Shown here: positions 12,699 through 14,481 of the stretch, one piece after another
Position numbering within the stretch: the first letter of the stretch is position 1
How the letters are laid out: every line of letters starts with the position of its first letter
Source of the DNA: Vulcanimicrobiota bacterium
GTDB lineage: Bacteria > Vulcanimicrobiota > Vulcanimicrobiia > Vulcanimicrobiales > Vulcanimicrobiaceae
Reading direction: 5' to 3'
NCBI GenBank assembly: GCA_027306845.1
Contig: DAHUYY010000024.1
Coordinates: 1 to 14,481 of the forward strand
Length of the DNA stretch: 14,481 nucleotides
Position numbers and translations under genes: made by a program
The notes under the pieces: generated by a model
The model's input: only the letters and a program-made list of their open reading frames with translations
Database searches by the model: none
What the model was told of the DNA's origin: nothing

Positions 12699-14481
12699 AT
12701 GGCGAAAACGACGATCGACATTACCGGGCTCGCGAGCGTTCGCAGCACGCGTTCGTCACTCGAAGAACGTATCGGCGAATTGCCGAACGTCGCATCGCAG
12801 CGTACCCGAGAGTTACGCGCTCGCATCGACGGCGCAAAAGCGGTCACCAGCGTGTGTCCGTATTGCGCCGTCGGTTGCAGCACGCTTGCCTACGTCGACG
12901 ATTCCGGCAAATTGCTCGACGTCGAAGGCAACCCCGATAGCCCGATCAATGCCGGTCACCTCTGCCCCAAGGGCTCGGCAATCTTCGGCATGACCGTCAA
13001 CGATCGGCGTTGGACGACGGTTCACTATCGGGCGCCCTATGCAACGGAATGGGAGGAGCGGCCGCTCTCCTGGGCACTGGAGCGCATCGCCGCGCGCGTG
13101 AAAGAGACGCGCGACGCCACCTTCGTGAAAGAGCGCGACGGGAAACGCCTCAATCACACGCTGGGAATCGCCTCGCTCGGCGGTGCCACGTTCGGAATCG
13201 AGGAGAATTACCTCCTCGGAAAACTCATGCGCAGCCTCGGCATCGTCGCGATTGAAAACCAAGCTCGAATATGACACTCCTCGACGGTGCCCGGTCTGGG
13301 CACCTCGTTCGGCCGCGGCGGCGCCACCAGCTTCCAGCAGGACCTTCAGAACGCCGACTGCATCGTGATCGAGGGCTCGAACATGGCCGAAGCCCATCCG
13401 GTCGGCTTCCGCTGGGTGGCCAAGGCCAAGGAGCGCGGCGCCCGGATCATCCACATCGACCCGCACTTCTCGCGCACCAGCCAGCTGGCGGACCTGTACG
13501 TGCCGATCCGCGCCGGCACCGACATCGCGTTCCTCGGCGGGGTGATCAACTACATCCTGGCCAACCAGCTGGAGTTCCGCGAGTACGTCCAGGCCTACAC
13601 CAACGCGCCGTTCCTGGTCAGCGAGCACTTCGCCGACACCGAGGACCTGGACGGCTTGTTCTCCGGCCTGGACCGTGAGCACCGGACGTACGACTTCGAG
13701 GCCTGGCGGTACCAGGCGGGCGGCGTCGGGGCGGCCGCGGGCAGCCGGGACCGGCCCGGCCACGCGAACGGCTGCAACGGCCGGCGCCGCCAGGTCCGGG
13801 AGGCGGCCCGGGGTGAGGCGCACGGCTCCGGCGGCGCGGCCGCGCGTCCGTCCCCGGACACCGACGAGACGCTGCAGCACCCGCGGTGCGTCTTCCAGGT
13901 GCTGAAACGGCACTTCGCCCGCTACACCCCGGAGCTGGTCGAGCGGATCTGCGGCATCTCACTGGAGAACTTCCGCGCCGTCTGCGACGCGCTGACCAGC
14001 AATTCCGGCCGTGACCGGACCACCGCCCTGGTGTACAGCGTCGGCTGGACACAGCACACCGTCGGCGTGCAGTACATCCGGGCCGGCGCGATCCTGCAGG
14101 CGCTGCTGGGCAACATGGGCCGCCCGGGCGGCGGGATCCTGGCGCTGCGCGGGCATGCCTCGATCCAGGGGTCGACCGACATCCCGACCCTGTTCGACCT
14201 GCTGCCCGGCTACCTGCCGATGCCGCACGCGGGTGGCCACGAGGACCTCGACGCCTACATCGCGGCCGAGGCCATGGACAACGGCTTCTGGGCCAACATG
14301 CGCGAGTACACGGTGAGCCTGCTCAAGGCGTGGTGGGGGCCGGCCGCGACGCCGGGTAACGATTTCTGTTACGGCTACCTGCCCCGGCTGACCGGCAGCC
14401 ACGGCACGTACGAGACCGTGCTGGCCCAGCTGGCCGGGGACTGCAGCGGCTACTTCCTGTTCGGCCAGAACCCGGCGGTCG
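12699..14481 (+). CDS. Selenocysteine-containing formate dehydrogenase alpha subunit, 3' end cut by window edge; compositional mosaic
   Basis: Molybdopterin (bis-MGD) formate dehydrogenase catalytic subunit that oxidises formate to CO2. The frame starts at ATG 12699, with AAGGG (12687-12691) seven bases upstream, and runs for 594 codons to the edge if TGA 13272-13274 is read as selenocysteine (U192; E. coli FdnG has Sec196). A [4Fe-4S] site is visible as C53-x2-C56-x3-C60 and C89, then the conserved K91 of CPKG. The segment ENQARI-U-HSSTVPGLG is the family active-site signature, including the His after Sec. IEGSNMAEAHPVGF and YSVGWTQHTVG follow. There is no twin-arginine signal, so a cytoplasmic location is likely. 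A Gly/Arg/Ala-rich insert lies near residues 343-390. Codon use switches right after the Sec codon (see findings), so the two parts may come from different genomes. Confidence 0.88.
13272..13274 (+). other. UGA selenocysteine codon
   Basis: This in-frame TGA interrupts the formate dehydrogenase frame exactly where the family carries its catalytic Sec or Cys, between ENQARI and HSSTVPG. Homology continues in the same frame immediately after it and a SECIS hairpin follows. An ordinary gene finder would end the gene here at 191 residues, which would be wrong. Confidence 0.9.
13275..13320. other. Compositional boundary inside the formate dehydrogenase gene
   Basis: By hand count, leucine codons before the TGA in this gene are 11 CTC, 2 CTG, 2 TTG, 1 TTA and 1 CTT. 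After it they are 29 CTG, 3 CTC, 1 CTT and 1 TTG. Third positions after about 13275 are almost all G or C. The exact switch point cannot be fixed because the SECIS region is highly conserved. The downstream style looks actinobacterial. Confidence 0.8.
13286..13304 (+). promoter_or_regulatory. Bacterial SECIS element
   Basis: GGTGCCC (13286-13292), loop GGTCT (13293-13297) and GGGCACC (13298-13304) form a perfect 7-bp stem with a five-base loop. It starts 11 nt after the TGA. The GGUCU loop matches the apical loop I recall for E. coli fdhF, where the G and U are contacted by SelB, and the spacing fits bacterial SECIS elements. It lies within the coding frame (TVPGLGT), as bacterial SECIS elements do. 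Confidence 0.88.

Noticed and set aside
12699..13274. A 191-residue truncated or pseudogenised formate dehydrogenase ending at TGA
   Set aside because: The frame and family homology continue directly after the TGA, the codon sits at the known Sec position, and a SECIS hairpin follows. Recoding explains it better than truncation.
12813..13913. Minus-strand 366-residue open frame across the formate dehydrogenase and its composition boundary
   Set aside because: It is antisense to conserved iron-sulfur and Sec motifs, and its own translation is repetitive and motif-free.
13271..14481. Composition change as an integrated mobile element
   Set aside because: No integrase, transposase, terminal repeat or attachment site is visible, and the switch lies within an intact reading frame at a conserved site. 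Assembly join or homologous recombination fits better.

Overview
The window is bacterial and densely coded, with short or overlapping gene junctions and no rRNA, tRNA, CRISPR array or recognisable insertion sequence. From base 1 to about 13,270 the DNA is uniform: GC-rich, leucine mostly CTC, and many cgatcg-type words. From memory this style resembles uncultured soil phyla such as Eremiobacterota (WPS-2), but that assignment is a low-confidence inference. From about 13,275 to the end the style changes sharply: leucine is almost all CTG, third positions are nearly all G or C, and arginine is often CGG. That tail looks actinobacterial.

Layout. On the minus strand, 1-1125 carries a DUF5069 protein translationally coupled to an arginase that runs off the left edge. 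Divergent from these, 1185-6463 is a compact nucleoside-type ABC importer: a BMP-family lipoprotein, a tandem ATPase and two permeases. It ends in a secreted class-A beta-lactamase-like serine hydrolase. Consecutive genes from the ATPase onward overlap by 4 nt (ATGA). A DnaQ-like exonuclease with a C-terminal DUF3820-type domain follows at 6477-7199. It converges, 4 nt apart, on a minus-strand branched-chain aminotransferase (7204-8148). Divergent from that, 8279-11256 encodes a YncE-propeller/phosphoesterase protein overlapping a membrane protein with two FTR1-like ExxE motifs. Finally, 11367-14481 carries an OFA-family oxalate/formate-type transporter, 24 nt upstream of a formate dehydrogenase alpha subunit cut by the right edge.

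Main observations. (1) The formate dehydrogenase frame is interrupted by TGA at 13272-13274. This is not a real stop. It sits at the selenocysteine position of the family, the frame continues with the conserved downstream protein, and a textbook bacterial SECIS hairpin (7-bp stem, GGUCU loop) begins 11 nt later. (2) The composition switch falls at this same conserved Sec/SECIS segment while the frame stays intact. The gene is therefore a mosaic of two genomic styles, either a metagenome assembly join at a shared k-mer or a homologous recombination. (3) The importer ATPase has no ATG/GTG/TTG start that would include its first beta strand and A-loop. The only fitting start is a CTG overlapping the upstream stop. 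(4) A 7-bp perfect hairpin with a Shine-Dalgarno-like loop abuts the start codon of the BMP lipoprotein.

Functional reading: nucleoside uptake, arginine breakdown, branched-chain amino acid synthesis or degradation, and formate (possibly oxalate-derived) uptake and oxidation. I see no defence or mobile system. The unusual content lies in recoding, gene mosaicism and start-site oddities.
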